This document shows positions 1-8,525 of a stretch of DNA of 64,000 bases, in pieces. Location of the stretch: positions 434,001-498,000 of the forward strand of contig JBFXCS010000002.1 in assembly GCA_050181915.1 (NCBI GenBank). The letters are read 5' to 3'. Under the pieces are notes generated by a model. It was given only the letters and a program-made list of their open reading frames with translations, was not told the DNA's origin and searched no databases. Position 1 is the stretch's first letter. Every line of letters begins with the position of its first letter. The position numbers and the translations under genes were made by a program. Source of the DNA: JBFXCS01 sp050181915. Its GTDB lineage: Bacteria > Actinomycetota > Thermoleophilia > Miltoncostaeales > Miltoncostaeaceae.

Positions 1-1271
1 GGATCGGCGTTGCGGGCGAGCACGTCGCGCAGGAAGGCGCCGAGCACCCGGGTCGCCTCGCTCGTCCCGGTCGCCGGCGCGTCCACCGGGACGCCGTAGT
101 CGCGGAAGTCCGGCATGTGCAGCTCGCGCAGCAGCAGCCCGCCGTTGGCGTGGGGGTTCGCCCCCATCCGCCGGTCGCCCTCGGGCGCCAGCGCGGCCAG
201 CTCCGGGACGAGGGCGCCGGCGGCGTCGAACAGCTCCTGCGGCCGGTAGGAGCGCATCCACCGCTCGAGCTGGGCCAGGTGGTCGGGATTGGTGCGCGTG
301 CCGGAGAGGGGCACCTGGTGCGAGCGGAACGACCCCTCGGTGCGCTTGCCGTCCACCTCCTTGGGGCCGGTCCACCCCTTCGGGCTCACCAGCACGATGG
401 CCGGCCAGCGCGGCAGCGTGCGGTCGCCGCCGACGCGGGCCGCGCGCTGGATGTCGCGGATCCGGTCGAAGGCGCGATCGAGGGCGGCGGCCATCAGCTG
501 GTGCATCGCCTCCGGCTCGTCGCCCTCCACGAAGATGGGGGCGTGGCCGTAGCCCTCGAGCAGGGCGCGCAGCTCGTCGCGGGGGATGCGGGCCAGCACC
601 GTGGGGTTGGCGATCTTGTAGCCGTTGAGGTGAAGGATGGGCAGCACGGCCCCGTCGCGCACCGGGTCGAGGAACTTGTTGGAGTGCCAGCTCGCCGCCA
701 GGGGGCCGGTCTCGGCCTCCCCGTCGCCCACGACCGCGCACACGACCAGGTCGGGGTTGTCGAACGCCGCGCCGTAGGCGTGCACGAGCGCGTAGCCCAG
801 CTCCCCGCCCTCGTGGATCGACCCGGGCGTCTCGGGGGCGACGTGGCTGGGGATGCCTCCCGGGAACGAGAAGCGGCGGAACAGGTGGCGCAGGCCGTCG
901 GCGTCGTGGCCGATCGAGGGGTAGTGGTCGGTGTACGACCCCTCCAGGTAGGTCGCCGCCACCAGGCCCGGGCCGCCGTGGCCGGGGCCGGCGATGTAGA
1001 TCGCGTCGATGTCCCGCTGCCGGATGATCCGGTTCATGTGGGCGTAGATGAAGGTGAGGCCGGGCGTGGTGCCCCAGTGCCCCAGCAGGCGCGGCTTCAC
1101 GTGCTCCGGCCGCAGCGGCTCGCGCAGCAGCGGGTTGTCGAGCAGGTAGATCTGCCCCACGGAGAGGTAGTTCGCCGCGCGCCACCAGGCGTCGATCAGG
1201 CGCAGCTCCTCGGGCGCGAGCGGGCCGGGGGAGCCCGTCGGGCCCGTCGCGTCGGTCACGCTCGTCGTCAC
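1..1271 (-). CDS. xfp: Phosphoketolase (xylulose-5-P/fructose-6-P), C-terminal part outside window
   Basis: Thiamine-diphosphate enzyme that cleaves xylulose-5-phosphate or fructose-6-phosphate with phosphate to acetyl phosphate plus a triose or tetrose phosphate (family knowledge). About 423 N-terminal residues are visible and open past position 1; the usual length is near 800. The opening region (RLIDAWWRAANYLSVGQIYL), the GPGHGGPG stretch and the ThDP motif GDGEAETGP followed by HSNKFLDP are characteristic. The GTG start at 1271 is chosen because GGAGGG lies just upstream (about 1283-1278). The 3' half lies beyond the window, so the C-terminal domains cannot be judged. Very confident of the family; substrate preference is not readable. 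Confidence 0.93.
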   Translation of the reverse strand, partial: MTTSVTDATGPTGSPGPLAPEELRLIDAWWRAANYLSVGQIYLLDNPLLREPLRPEHVKPRLLGHWGTTPGLTFIYAHMNRIIRQRDIDAIYIAGPGHGGPGLVAATYLEGSYTDHYPSIGHDADGLRHLFRRFSFPGGIPSHVAPETPGSIHEGGELGYALVHAYGAAFDNPDLVVCAVVGDGEAETGPLAASWHSNKFLDPVRDGAVLPILHLNGYKIANPTVLARIPRDELRALLEGYGHAPIFVEGDEPEAMHQLMAAALDRAFDRIRDIQRAARVGGDRTLPRWPAIVLVSPKGWTGPKEVDGKRTEGSFRSHQVPLSGTRTNPDHLAQLERWMRSYRPQELFDAAGALVPELAALAPEGDRRMGANPHANGGLLLRELHMPDFRDYGVPVDAPATGTSEATRVLGAFLRDVLARNAD

Positions 1272-1495
1272 GAATCCCTCCGTTCGGTCGCGGTGGTCGC
1301 GCCGGGGCGGACGCGCGTGCCCACGTTAGCCCCCGCGCGCATGGCCGCGTGTGTCAGGACGGCCATCACCGTGTCGTGCCCGGGGCCGAGGCGTCGTGAA
1401 CCCGTCGGGCCTCGCCCGGCTCCGAATGGGGCGAGGACCCGATGGTGCCCGCCGCGGGCGCGGGTCATGGTGTCCTCAGATCACCGGAGAGGCCG

Positions 1496-1972
1496 ATGAC
1501 CCATCTCACAGCCAGGGGCGCCGTCGTCTGCGGCGTCGATGCGTCGGGGGCCGCGCGCGCCGCGATCCGCGTCGCCGGCCGCCTGGCCGAGAGCCTCGAC
1601 CTGCGCCTCGTCCTGGTGCACGCCGGGCGCGAGCTGGCGCTCCGCCACCCGCCGCCCATCGGCGTCGAGTACCCGGAGGAGGACCTGCGCGCCGTCCGCG
1701 ACGACGCCGCCGCGGCCGGCCGCGCGCTGCTCGACGACCAGGCCCGCGCGAGCGGCGTCCGCGACTACGAGGCGCTGGTGGAGCTGGGGCCGCCCTCGCA
1801 GATCGTGCTCGACGCCGCGCGGGACGCCCAGGCCGAGATGATCGTGGTCGGCACTCGCCGCCTCGGGGTCATCGCCAGCGCCCTGGTGGGCAGCGTCTCG
1901 GGCGACGTCCTCTCCCACGCCGACTGCCCGGTCGTGGTCGTCCCGGGGGACTGCGCCGACCACGTATCGTGA
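1496..1972 (+). CDS. Universal stress protein (UspA family)
   Basis: Single-domain cytoplasmic UspA fold of 158 residues, the usual size for one domain. The N-terminal strand AVVCGVDASG and the C-terminal ATP-binding loop pattern G-x2-G-x9-G-S (GTRRLG, then LVGSVSGDV) followed by DCPVVVV suggest an ATP-binding type. ATG at 1496 is preferred over the in-frame ATG at 1442 because GGAGAGG sits just before it and the fold begins there. It lies 224 nt right of the divergent phosphoketolase and 10 nt before tRNA-Ser. Physiological stimulus unknown. Confidence 0.9.
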   Translation: MTHLTARGAVVCGVDASGAARAAIRVAGRLAESLDLRLVLVHAGRELALRHPPPIGVEYPEEDLRAVRDDAAAAGRALLDDQARASGVRDYEALVELGPPSQIVLDAARDAQAEMIVVGTRRLGVIASALVGSVSGDVLSHADCPVVVVPGDCADHVS

Positions 1973-1982
1973 CCGTCACCCG

Positions 1983-2069
1983 GGAGGGGTGGCAGAGCGG
2001 TCGAATGCGGCGGTCTTGAAAACCGCTTCGGGCCTACGCCCGACGAGGGTTCGAATCCCTCCCCCTCCG
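1983..2069 (+). tRNA. tRNA-Ser (anticodon TGA)
   Basis: 87-nt class II tRNA. The acceptor stem GGAGGGG (1983-1989) pairs with CCCCTCC (2062-2068), with G2069 as discriminator. The anticodon arm carries the loop CTTGAAA, so the anticodon is TGA (reads UCA). A variable arm of serine-tRNA size follows, and the T arm is GAGGG-TTCGAAT-CCCTC (2045-2061). No CCA is encoded. Confidence 0.96.
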
Positions 2070-2226
2070 CTGGATCCTCGGAGCGCACCCCACACGGCGA
2101 ACCACCGGTCACACGGTCTGTCCTTCCCGCTCGGCGCAGTCTCCTCGGCCTTCTGGCAGTTGGGCGGCCACGGTCCAGCGGAGCGAGTCCGGCCTCGCGG
2201 CCGACGAGCCCTGAGACGCCCCCTGC

Positions 2227-3087
2227 CTACGCCGGCGCGCTCACGGCCCAGCTCGCCAGGAGCTTCAGTGCGTTCTCGGTCGCGGAGCCGGGCTCGGCCG
2301 TGTACCCGAACAGGACGAGGCCCCCGGAGTCGGGGATCTCGAGGGCCTCGTAGCGCAGCGTCAGGTCCCCCACGATCGGGTGGTGCAGGCGCTTGACGCC
2401 GCGGCGATGGGAGCGCACCTCGTGGGCCGCCCAGCGGACCTTGAACTCGTCGCTGCGCGTCGCGAGCTCGCCGATCAGGTCGGTGAGGTCCCTGTTGTAC
2501 GGGGAGTGGCCCGCCTCGACGCGGAGCATCGCGACCGCGGCGTCGGCGATCGCCGCCCAGTCCGAGTAGAAGTCGGCGGCGCGGGGGTCGAGGAAGATGA
2601 AGCGGGCCAGGTTGGGGTGTCCGGCTCGGCCGTCGAGCGCGCCGGCGTAGAGCGCGCGGCCGAGGACGTTCGCGCCGACGACGTCCAGCCGGCCGTTCTG
2701 CACGACGGCCGGCGCCGAGACCATCGCGTCGATCAGGGCCTGCACGCCCGGGGGGATCCGCTGCCGGGGCGGACGCGGGCTCGATGCCCTGCCCGCCTTG
2801 ATCTTCGTCGCGCGGGCCAGCGCGAACGCGTACTCCCGCTGGTCGGGATCGAACCGCAGGACGCGGGCGATCGCGTCGAGCACGGCCTCGGACGCGGCGC
2901 GGCGCCCCTGCTCGATCCGCGTGTAGTAGTCGACGCTGATCGAGGCGAGCAGCGCCACCTCCTCGCGGCGCAGCCCCGCCACCCGGCGGCGCCCCGTGTC
3001 CGGCAGACCCACGTCCGCGGGGCTCAGCTCGATGCGGCGGGCCCGCAGGAACGACCCGAGCTCCGTGGCGTGCGCGTCGTGCGTCAT
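2227..3087 (-). CDS. XRE-family regulator with MmyB-like ligand-binding domain
   Basis: 286-residue transcription factor. Residues about 8-70 form an XRE helix-turn-helix (RRVAGLRREEVALLASISV, then DYYTRIEQGRR). The rest, with the conserved W-A-A-H-E-V-R-S-H region and a C-terminal LVLFGYTAEPGS, matches the MmyB-like ligand-binding domain seen in many actinobacterial regulators. The start at 3087 puts the protein at normal length. It is divergent from an alpha/beta hydrolase gene 136 nt away; in such pairs the regulator often controls the neighbour, and that link is inference. The ligand is unknown. Confidence 0.88.
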   Translation of the reverse strand: MTHDAHATELGSFLRARRIELSPADVGLPDTGRRRVAGLRREEVALLASISVDYYTRIEQGRRAASEAVLDAIARVLRFDPDQREYAFALARATKIKAGRASSPRPPRQRIPPGVQALIDAMVSAPAVVQNGRLDVVGANVLGRALYAGALDGRAGHPNLARFIFLDPRAADFYSDWAAIADAAVAMLRVEAGHSPYNRDLTDLIGELATRSDEFKVRWAAHEVRSHRRGVKRLHHPIVGDLTLRYEALEIPDSGGLVLFGYTAEPGSATENALKLLASWAVSAPA

Positions 3088-3223
3088 GGGACGGAGTCTC
3101 ACGCTTCTCGGCGGGTTTGTGAGGGGGCCGGATCCGTCCCAGGACACATCCCGCCCATTTTCATCCGCCGCAAGCAGGTCGAAGCTCGATCGCGTCCCGG
3201 CACGCCACAGGGAGCCTCATCCG

Positions 3224-4159
3224 ATGACGACGGCAACCGCACCGACCACGACGAAGGTCTCGTTCATCAGCAAAGGCATCGACATCGCCGGCATCCTGTT
3301 CACGCCCGGCGGCGATGCGGCCGGTCCGCTCCCCGCGATCGTCGTCGGCCACCCCGGCGGCGGCGTCAAGGAGCAGACCGCCGGCCTCTACGCGGAGCGG
3401 CTCGCCCGCGAGGGGTTCGCCGCGCTGGTCTTCGACGCCGCCTACCAGGGCGAGAGCGGCGGTGAGCCCCGCTTCCTGGAGGATCCGATCCAGCGCTCCG
3501 AGGACGTCCGCGCCGCGGTCACCCACCTCACCACCCTCGACGGCATCGACGCCGACCGCATCGGGGCGCTCGGGATCTGCGCCTCCGGCGGCTACGTGCC
3601 GTTCGCCGCGCAGACCGACCGCCGCATCAGGGCCGTCGCCACCGTCAGCGCCGTCGACGTGGGCGATCTGTTCACCCGCGGGCTGGGACGTACGCTCGAC
3701 GCCGACGCGCTCGACGCGGCCCTCGCGGCGGCCGGCCGGCTGCGGACGGCCGAGGCGAACGGCGCCGAGCCGACCTACGAGGCCTACGTCCCGCCCAGCC
3801 CGGACGGCCTGGAGGGCGCCCCGGTGCTGTATCGGGAGGGCCACGACTACTACCGCACCCCCCGCGGGCAGCATCCGCGCTCTGAGAACAGGTGGCTGGT
3901 GCAGAGCATGGACCGGATCGCACAGTTCGACGCCTACGCCAAGATCGCGATGATCTCCCCGCGGCCCCTGCTGATGATCGCCGGCTCGGAGGCCGACACC
4001 CGCTACTTCAGCGAGGAGGCGATCGCCAGGGCCGCCGAGCCCAAGGAGCTGCTCATCGTCGACGGCGCGACCCACATCGGCCTGTACGACCTCGACGAGT
4101 ACGTCACGCCGGCCGTCGCCAAGCTGACGGAGTTCTTCGGCCGGTCCCTCACGAGCTGA
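3224..4159 (+). CDS. Alpha/beta hydrolase, dienelactone-hydrolase-like
   Basis: 311-residue cytoplasmic hydrolase. HPGGGVKEQ (about residues 43-51) forms the oxyanion region, the nucleophile elbow is GICASGGY (Cys119, Ser121), and a late GATHIGLYD supplies the catalytic His. A Cys in the elbow recalls dienelactone hydrolases, but Ser121 could also serve, so the nucleophile is uncertain. The ATG at 3224 has AGGGAG upstream. Divergent from the MmyB-like regulator, probably its target. The substrate cannot be inferred. Confidence 0.85.
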   Translation: MTTATAPTTTKVSFISKGIDIAGILFTPGGDAAGPLPAIVVGHPGGGVKEQTAGLYAERLAREGFAALVFDAAYQGESGGEPRFLEDPIQRSEDVRAAVTHLTTLDGIDADRIGALGICASGGYVPFAAQTDRRIRAVATVSAVDVGDLFTRGLGRTLDADALDAALAAAGRLRTAEANGAEPTYEAYVPPSPDGLEGAPVLYREGHDYYRTPRGQHPRSENRWLVQSMDRIAQFDAYAKIAMISPRPLLMIAGSEADTRYFSEEAIARAAEPKELLIVDGATHIGLYDLDEYVTPAVAKLTEFFGRSLTS

Positions 4160-4196
4160 CCGACCCGGGACGCCCGACGGTCCCCTGAAGCGGCTG

Positions 4197-4240
4197 CCGG
4201 GAGGCACCGCCGGGTGCGTCGCACCCGATGGTCCTCCCGG
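4197..4240. terminator. Nested hairpin between convergent genes
   Basis: CCGGGAGG (4197-4204) pairs with CCTCCCGG (4233-4240) and encloses a second hairpin, GGGTGC (4212-4217) with GCACCC (4221-4226). It sits between the hydrolase stop and the stop of the leftward gene at 4299, a place where a bidirectional terminator is expected. There is no clear T tract on either side. Confidence 0.5.
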
Positions 4241-4298
4241 AAACCGGATGGCTCAGACGGACGTACCCGAGAGGTCGGGCCGGCCTGAGCCGTGGAAG

Positions 4299-4655
4299 CT
4301 ACGACCAGTCCGTGGTACCCGACCAGGTCCGGTTCGCGAGGTCGAACTCGCCCTCGAGCTTGCCCAGGGATCCGTCCGAGCCGGCGATCGCGCCGCTGGT
4401 GGCCCAGCGCCCGGTGGCCAGCTTCTTTACGACGCCCGAGCCCTGCCCCTGAAGGCTGTCGCCGCTCTTCGGGAACGAGGCCCCGATCCAGGACCACGTG
4501 CCGGCGGACTGGCCGGCCGGAGCGGTGAAGGTGCCAAGGACGGTTCCCAGCACCGTCGAGTCGCCCTCCATGTTGATCGATACGGTCGGCGACCCCTTGG
4601 CGTCCTGGCCGTAGCTGTATGTCACGGCCTTGAACTCGAACTTCGACGACGGCAT
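4299..4655 (-). CDS. Conserved small protein, beta-rich, unknown function
   Basis: 118 residues, no signal peptide or membrane segment, alternating Gly/Thr/Ser-rich strands that suggest a small beta-barrel. The C-terminal half (GRWATSGAIAGSDGSLG, then GEFDLANRTWSG) has the feel of DUF3224/lipocalin-like barrels, but I cannot assign a family. The ATG at 4655 is preceded by GGGGG at good spacing; the longer in-frame reading to 4787 has no such signal and is unlikely. Function unknown. Confidence 0.65.
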   Translation of the reverse strand: MPSSKFEFKAVTYSYGQDAKGSPTVSINMEGDSTVLGTVLGTFTAPAGQSAGTWSWIGASFPKSGDSLQGQGSGVVKKLATGRWATSGAIAGSDGSLGKLEGEFDLANRTWSGTTDWS

Positions 4656-4991
4656 TGAACCCCCTATGTGGCTTAGTCCGCGCGCATGGCGGACCCTTTT
4701 CGAAGCCATAGCAACACGGGTATCGCCGACCGTCAATGTCGTCCGAACAGCGGTATCTGTCCGGAGTTCGTTAGGTGTGAGACGCATCTACCTGTCGCCG
4801 GCCGGACATGGCCTCGGCGCCGTCGCAGGGGTCGCCCGTCGCCGCCGGCCGCGGGTGGATCCGCCCGGACCCGCCCGGACCCCGGCGCTGTTCCGCCTCG
4901 GGATCCCCTGCGCTCGGCGTATTCATGGATCCCATCGACCGCACGCGCGCCGTCGACGAGATCGGCCCTGCCCCGCGCTACGGGCCGCTAC
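4656..4991. other. Intergenic region with candidate operator
   Basis: No convincing gene in these 336 nt. An imperfect inverted repeat, CCGAACAG (4743-4750) and CTGTCCGG (4757-4764) with a 6-nt spacer, lies upstream of the leftward gene starting at 4655 and could be an operator. A TTGACG-like hexamer on the minus strand near 4736 is a possible -35 element with only a weak -10. Confidence 0.35.
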
Positions 4992-5435
4992 TCAGCCTTC
5001 GGGAGGCGGAGTACCGACCGGCGCGTGCAGGCTCAGGAACCGATCGAGCATGGACCTGTATTCACGTATCGAGTCGGCCCACGTGTCCAGGTATTCATGA
5101 CCGGCGTCCGTCAGTGAATAGAGCCTCCGCGCCGGCCCGTCATTCGACGTATCCCAACCCGACACGACGAGACCGTCCTCCTCGAGCCGGCGCAGGATGC
5201 GATAGACGCGGCCCGAGTCCACGACCCCGAAGCCGAAGGCCGACATGCGCTGGATCAGGTCGTAGCCGTAGCTCTGCCACTGCTCCAGCGCGAGCAGGAG
5301 GAAGGGCATCAGCCAGATGCGCGGCTGCGGCTGGCCGTCGCAGCGCCGCCCGCGCCGCCTGCCCGTGCCGGCGGACGCATCGCAGGCGGCCGCGCCCTCC
5401 TGCCGGCGCACCGCCGCAGAACGCTTTCCGTTCAT
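4992..5435 (-). CDS. PadR-family transcriptional regulator
   Basis: 147 residues. A basic N-terminal tail of about 38 residues precedes a PadR winged helix: RIWLMPFLLLAL, SYGYDLIQRM, GRVYRILRRLEEDGLV and RRLYSLTDAGHEYL are the family hallmarks. A short C-terminal helix probably dimerises. ATG 5435 is used; a TATATC hexamer (5449-5444 on the minus strand) 8 nt before it suggests a leaderless transcript. Divergent from a MarR regulator across an AT-rich gap, so the two probably share an operator zone. Ligand and targets unknown. Confidence 0.88.
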   Translation of the reverse strand: MNGKRSAAVRRQEGAAACDASAGTGRRRGRRCDGQPQPRIWLMPFLLLALEQWQSYGYDLIQRMSAFGFGVVDSGRVYRILRRLEEDGLVVSGWDTSNDGPARRLYSLTDAGHEYLDTWADSIREYRSMLDRFLSLHAPVGTPPPEG

Positions 5436-5502
5436 GGCGAAATGATATAGTTCGAAAGTTTAAACGTCAATATTTATGATCTGGGGTATCAATCCCGCCG
5501 CG
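5436..5502. promoter_or_regulatory. Divergent AT-rich promoter region, PadR/MarR
   Basis: Markedly AT-rich compared with its surroundings. It contains the perfect 8-bp palindrome GTTTAAAC (5458-5465) and a minus-strand TATATC (5449-5444) 8 nt before the PadR ATG. Both regulators may bind here, which is inference from position. Confidence 0.5.
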
Positions 5503-6066
5503 ATGGTTTCGGACACCACCCTTCTTGAGAACGATCCGGTGGAGAAGGCCCGTCAACAGTGGGTGCGGACGGGAAAGCCGAACGAGTCCGGGTTCGTCGT
5601 GCTGGTCTCCATGCTGCGCTCCTACTCCCTGCTGATACGGGAGCTGGAAGCCGCTCTCCGGCCGATCGAGCTCACGCTGTCACGCTTCGAGGTGCTCCTG
5701 CTGCTGTCGTTCACGCGGAACGAGCGACTGCCCAGCATGCGCCTGCGGGATCTCCTGATGGTCAGCGGCTCGAGCGCCACCTACCTGATCGACAAGCTCG
5801 AGGCGGGAGGGCTGGTCGAGCGCGAGAGCGACCCCTCCGACCGGCGGGTGAACGTCGTGCACCTCACGAAGGCCGGCCGGGCCGCGGTGGAGCAGGGGGT
5901 GGAGGCGCTCTCCGGCATCGGCTTCGGCTCCATCCGGGGGATGGACGAGGCCGGCCGGCGCGCGCTCGCCGACTCGCTCGCCGCGCTGCGCGGTGCGCGT
6001 CCGCCGCGCATCGGCGAGGGGCACGTCCTCGAACGGGCCGAGGAGAACGGCGGCGTGACCGCCTAG
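5503..6066 (+). CDS. MarR-family transcriptional regulator
   Basis: 187 residues. Winged helix with LTLSRFEVLLLLSF, MRLRDLLMVSGSSATYLIDKL as recognition region, and a wing ERESDPSDRRVNVVHLTKAGR, all typical MarR features. The start is unsettled: ATG 5503 gives a usual length, while an in-frame ATG at 5476 adds nine residues; neither has a ribosome-binding site. The stop TAG is shared with the convergent DyP gene in the palindrome CTAG (6063-6066). Ligand unknown. Confidence 0.88.
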   Translation: MVSDTTLLENDPVEKARQQWVRTGKPNESGFVVLVSMLRSYSLLIRELEAALRPIELTLSRFEVLLLLSFTRNERLPSMRLRDLLMVSGSSATYLIDKLEAGGLVERESDPSDRRVNVVHLTKAGRAAVEQGVEALSGIGFGSIRGMDEAGRRALADSLAALRGARPPRIGEGHVLERAEENGGVTA

Positions 6067-7154
6067 CGTCCCGTCGCGGGCGGATCCCGCTCCGCGCCGG
6101 GAGCGTCCGCGTCAGCCCCCTGCGCACTCAGGCCGCCGATGCCGAGGGACCGATCCACCGGCGCCGGCTCCTGCGCGGCGGGAGCGGCCGCCCCCGCCGG
6201 CCCGGCGGGCGGATCCTCCAGGAGGTCGGCGGTGGGCACGAAGAAGAGGCCGCCGGTGACCGCGGTGGAGAAGTCGAGCACCCGGTCGTGGTTGCCCGGC
6301 GGATCGCCGATGAACATGTTCCGCAGCATCCGCTCGATCACGTCGGGGGTGGCGGCGTAGCCGATGAAGTAGGTGCCGAACTCCCCGGCGCCGATCGAGC
6401 CGAAGGGCATGTTGTCGCGCACGATCTGCCTCTCGGTGCCGTCGTCGTCGGTGATCGTGTTCAGCGCGACGTGGGAGTTCGACGGCTTCTCGTCGTCGGC
6501 CAGCTCGATGTCGCTGAGCTTGCGGCGGCCGATCACCCGCTCCTGCTCCTCGACGGTCAGGGCCTCCCAGGCGTCGAGGTCGTGGAGGTACTTCTGGACG
6601 ATCACGTAGCTGCCGCCGGCGTAGGCCGGATCCTCCTCCCCCACGAGCACCGCATCCGCCGCCTCGGCGCCGACCGGGTTCTCGGTGCCGTCGACGAAGC
6701 CCAGCAGATCGCGCTCGTCGAAGTAGCGGAAGCCGTGCACCTCGTCGGCGACCTCGGCGCGGCCGGCCAGCCGGATCATGATCTGGCGGGCCAGCTCGAA
6801 GCAGAGGTCCATCCGCGCGGCCCGCATGTGGAGCAGCAGGTCGCCCGGCGTCGAGACCGCGGTGTGCACGGCGCCGACGAGCTCCCGGAACGGATGCAGC
6901 CCCTCCGGCCGCGGCGCGTCGTAGAGCCGGTCCCACAGCTCCGCGCCGATGCCGGCCACGCAGCTCAGGCCGTCCTCGGGCGATCGGAAGCCCACAGAGC
7001 GCGTGAGGCCCGCGACGTCGGCGAGCAGGTCGCGGACGTCGTCCTCGGCCCCCGGCGCGACGGTGAGCACCAGGAAGATCGCGGCCCGCGCCGGCGGGCC
7101 CAGCACCTCCTGCGGCCGCCCCCGCGGCGGTGAGCCGGCGCCGTGCTCGTCCAC
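6063..7154 (-). CDS. DyP-type peroxidase
   Basis: 363-residue heme peroxidase that uses H2O2 to oxidise dyes, lignin-like phenolics or related reductants. The distal motif G-x-x-D-G is present as GFVDGTENP, and a proximal His lies in KPSNSHVAL, matching B-type/YfeX-like enzymes. No Tat signal is visible, so a cytoplasmic or encapsulated location is likely; no encapsulin gene is seen here. The C-terminal ~45 residues are Pro/Ala-rich and probably disordered. GTG 7154 has GAGGG upstream and lies 19 nt after the methyltransferase stop. Last gene of a leftward run with PRTase and methyltransferase. Confidence 0.9.
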   Translation of the reverse strand: MDEHGAGSPPRGRPQEVLGPPARAAIFLVLTVAPGAEDDVRDLLADVAGLTRSVGFRSPEDGLSCVAGIGAELWDRLYDAPRPEGLHPFRELVGAVHTAVSTPGDLLLHMRAARMDLCFELARQIMIRLAGRAEVADEVHGFRYFDERDLLGFVDGTENPVGAEAADAVLVGEEDPAYAGGSYVIVQKYLHDLDAWEALTVEEQERVIGRRKLSDIELADDEKPSNSHVALNTITDDDGTERQIVRDNMPFGSIGAGEFGTYFIGYAATPDVIERMLRNMFIGDPPGNHDRVLDFSTAVTGGLFFVPTADLLEDPPAGPAGAAAPAAQEPAPVDRSLGIGGLSAQGADADAPGAERDPPATGR

Positions 7155-7173
7155 CTGCGCCCTCGCTCCCCGC

Positions 7174-7980
7174 TCAGCCGTCCGGCCGGCGCGCGACGGC
7201 GAAGAGCTTGCAGTAGTCGTAGACGAAGCCGTCCGGGCCGGAGGCGGCGTGGAGCGCGGCCTCGACGCGCCGGTCGAGCTCGCTGAAGCCCCCGGGCGGG
7301 TTGCCCAGCAGGTGGCCGGCGACCGACCGGGTGCGCGCCATGAACGCGTCGGGCGGGGTGGCGCGGCGGCGGCGCTCCATCCACACGTCGATCGGCTCGA
7401 GGCCGGCGGCGCGCATGTCGGCGGCGATCTCGTCCACATCGCGCTGGTTCTCGGCGAACCAGCCGGTCCAGACCGCGGGCGCCTCGATCTCCTCGAGCAG
7501 CTCGCGCCACGAGTCCTCGCCCCCGCGCCCGGCGGTGAGGATGCCCATCACGCCGCCCGGCCGCAGCGCGCGCGCCATCCGCGCGACGGCCCCGCTCTTG
7601 TCGGGGAACCAGTGGAGCGCCATCGCCGAGATCACGGCGTCGAACGCGCCGTCCGGCACGCCCATCGCCATCACGTCCTCCGCCCGCAGCTGCACATCGA
7701 CGCCGGCGAACCCGGAGAGCTTCGCCGCGAACACCTCCAGCATCCCCTCGGCCGGATCGACCCCGACCAGGGTGTCGACGTCGAAGCGGCCGAGCATCGC
7801 CGCGGCCGAGAAGCCGGTGCCGCACCCCACGTCGAGCACGCTCCGGTAGTCGCCGGGCGGCAGCGACATGACGAGCCTCTCGGAGCCGGCGATGTTGTGG
7901 CGCACCGCCTCGTCGTAGCGGTCGGCGCCCTCGCTGAACCCGTCGGGCGCCGTCCGGGGGGTGTTCTCGGCGGCGCTCAT
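7174..7980 (-). CDS. Class I SAM-dependent methyltransferase
   Basis: 268 residues, Rossmann-like methyltransferase. Motif I VLDVGCGTGFSAAAML (about residues 46-62), an acidic residue in VGVDPAEGML, and the post-I region FDAVISAMALHWFPD are clear. The ubiquinone/menaquinone-type layout gives no substrate. The ATG overlaps the stop of the upstream phosphoribosyltransferase as ATGA (7977-7980), so the two are translationally coupled, and the DyP peroxidase follows. No functional link among the three is known to me. Confidence 0.88.
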   Translation of the reverse strand: MSAAENTPRTAPDGFSEGADRYDEAVRHNIAGSERLVMSLPPGDYRSVLDVGCGTGFSAAAMLGRFDVDTLVGVDPAEGMLEVFAAKLSGFAGVDVQLRAEDVMAMGVPDGAFDAVISAMALHWFPDKSGAVARMARALRPGGVMGILTAGRGGEDSWRELLEEIEAPAVWTGWFAENQRDVDEIAADMRAAGLEPIDVWMERRRRATPPDAFMARTRSVAGHLLGNPPGGFSELDRRVEAALHAASGPDGFVYDYCKLFAVARRPDG

Positions 7981-8468
7981 CCCACCGGGCCGCCGCCGAC
8001 GGGCGGCTGCGCGCTCCACGGGAAGGTGATCCACAGGTCGGTGCGGCGCCACACGTAGTCGCAGCGCACGAGGGTGTGCGGCTTCTCGTAGAAGACCGCG
8101 GTGCGCGTGCGCGCCACCTTGCCGTCGCAGAAGTCGTGGACGACCTGGAGGGTGCGCCCGGTGTCGGCGACGTCGTCCACGATGAGCAGGTCGGCGTCGC
8201 CCACGTCCACCAGCTCCGGCACCGGCGGGAGCACCATCGGCACGTCGAGCCGCTGATCGACGTCGGTGTAGAACTCGACGTTCATCGTGTACGTGTTCTT
8301 CACGCCGAGCGCGTACCCGACGGCCGCCGCCGGGATCAGGCCGCCGCGCGCGATCGCCAGGATGATGTCCGGCCGGTAGCCGTCCTCGTAGACGGCCTCG
8401 GCGAGCATCCGCGCCGCGACGCCGACGTCCTCCCATCGCATCGCCTCGCTCTGCTCCGGCCCGGGCAC
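7977..8468 (-). CDS. Purine-type phosphoribosyltransferase
   Basis: 163 residues. The PRPP-binding signature LLIVDDVADTGRTL (about residues 94-107) and an N-terminal DIILAIARGGLIPAA loop identify a type I phosphoribosyltransferase, probably hypoxanthine/xanthine-like; the base is not certain. An alternative start is the ATG nine residues in (8441), where the fold begins. ATGA overlap with the downstream methyltransferase. Confidence 0.85.
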   Translation of the reverse strand: MPGPEQSEAMRWEDVGVAARMLAEAVYEDGYRPDIILAIARGGLIPAAAVGYALGVKNTYTMNVEFYTDVDQRLDVPMVLPPVPELVDVGDADLLIVDDVADTGRTLQVVHDFCDGKVARTRTAVFYEKPHTLVRCDYVWRRTDLWITFPWSAQPPVGGGPVG

Positions 8469-8525
8469 AGCGGCAGTCTTCCACGTGGAACGCCTCCGCG
8501 GGTGACGGGCGCGTCGCCTGCCGGG

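Noticed and set aside
2996..3223. N-terminal extension of the hydrolase at 3224
   Set aside because: Overlaps the divergent regulator and its promoter; composition is not protein-like.
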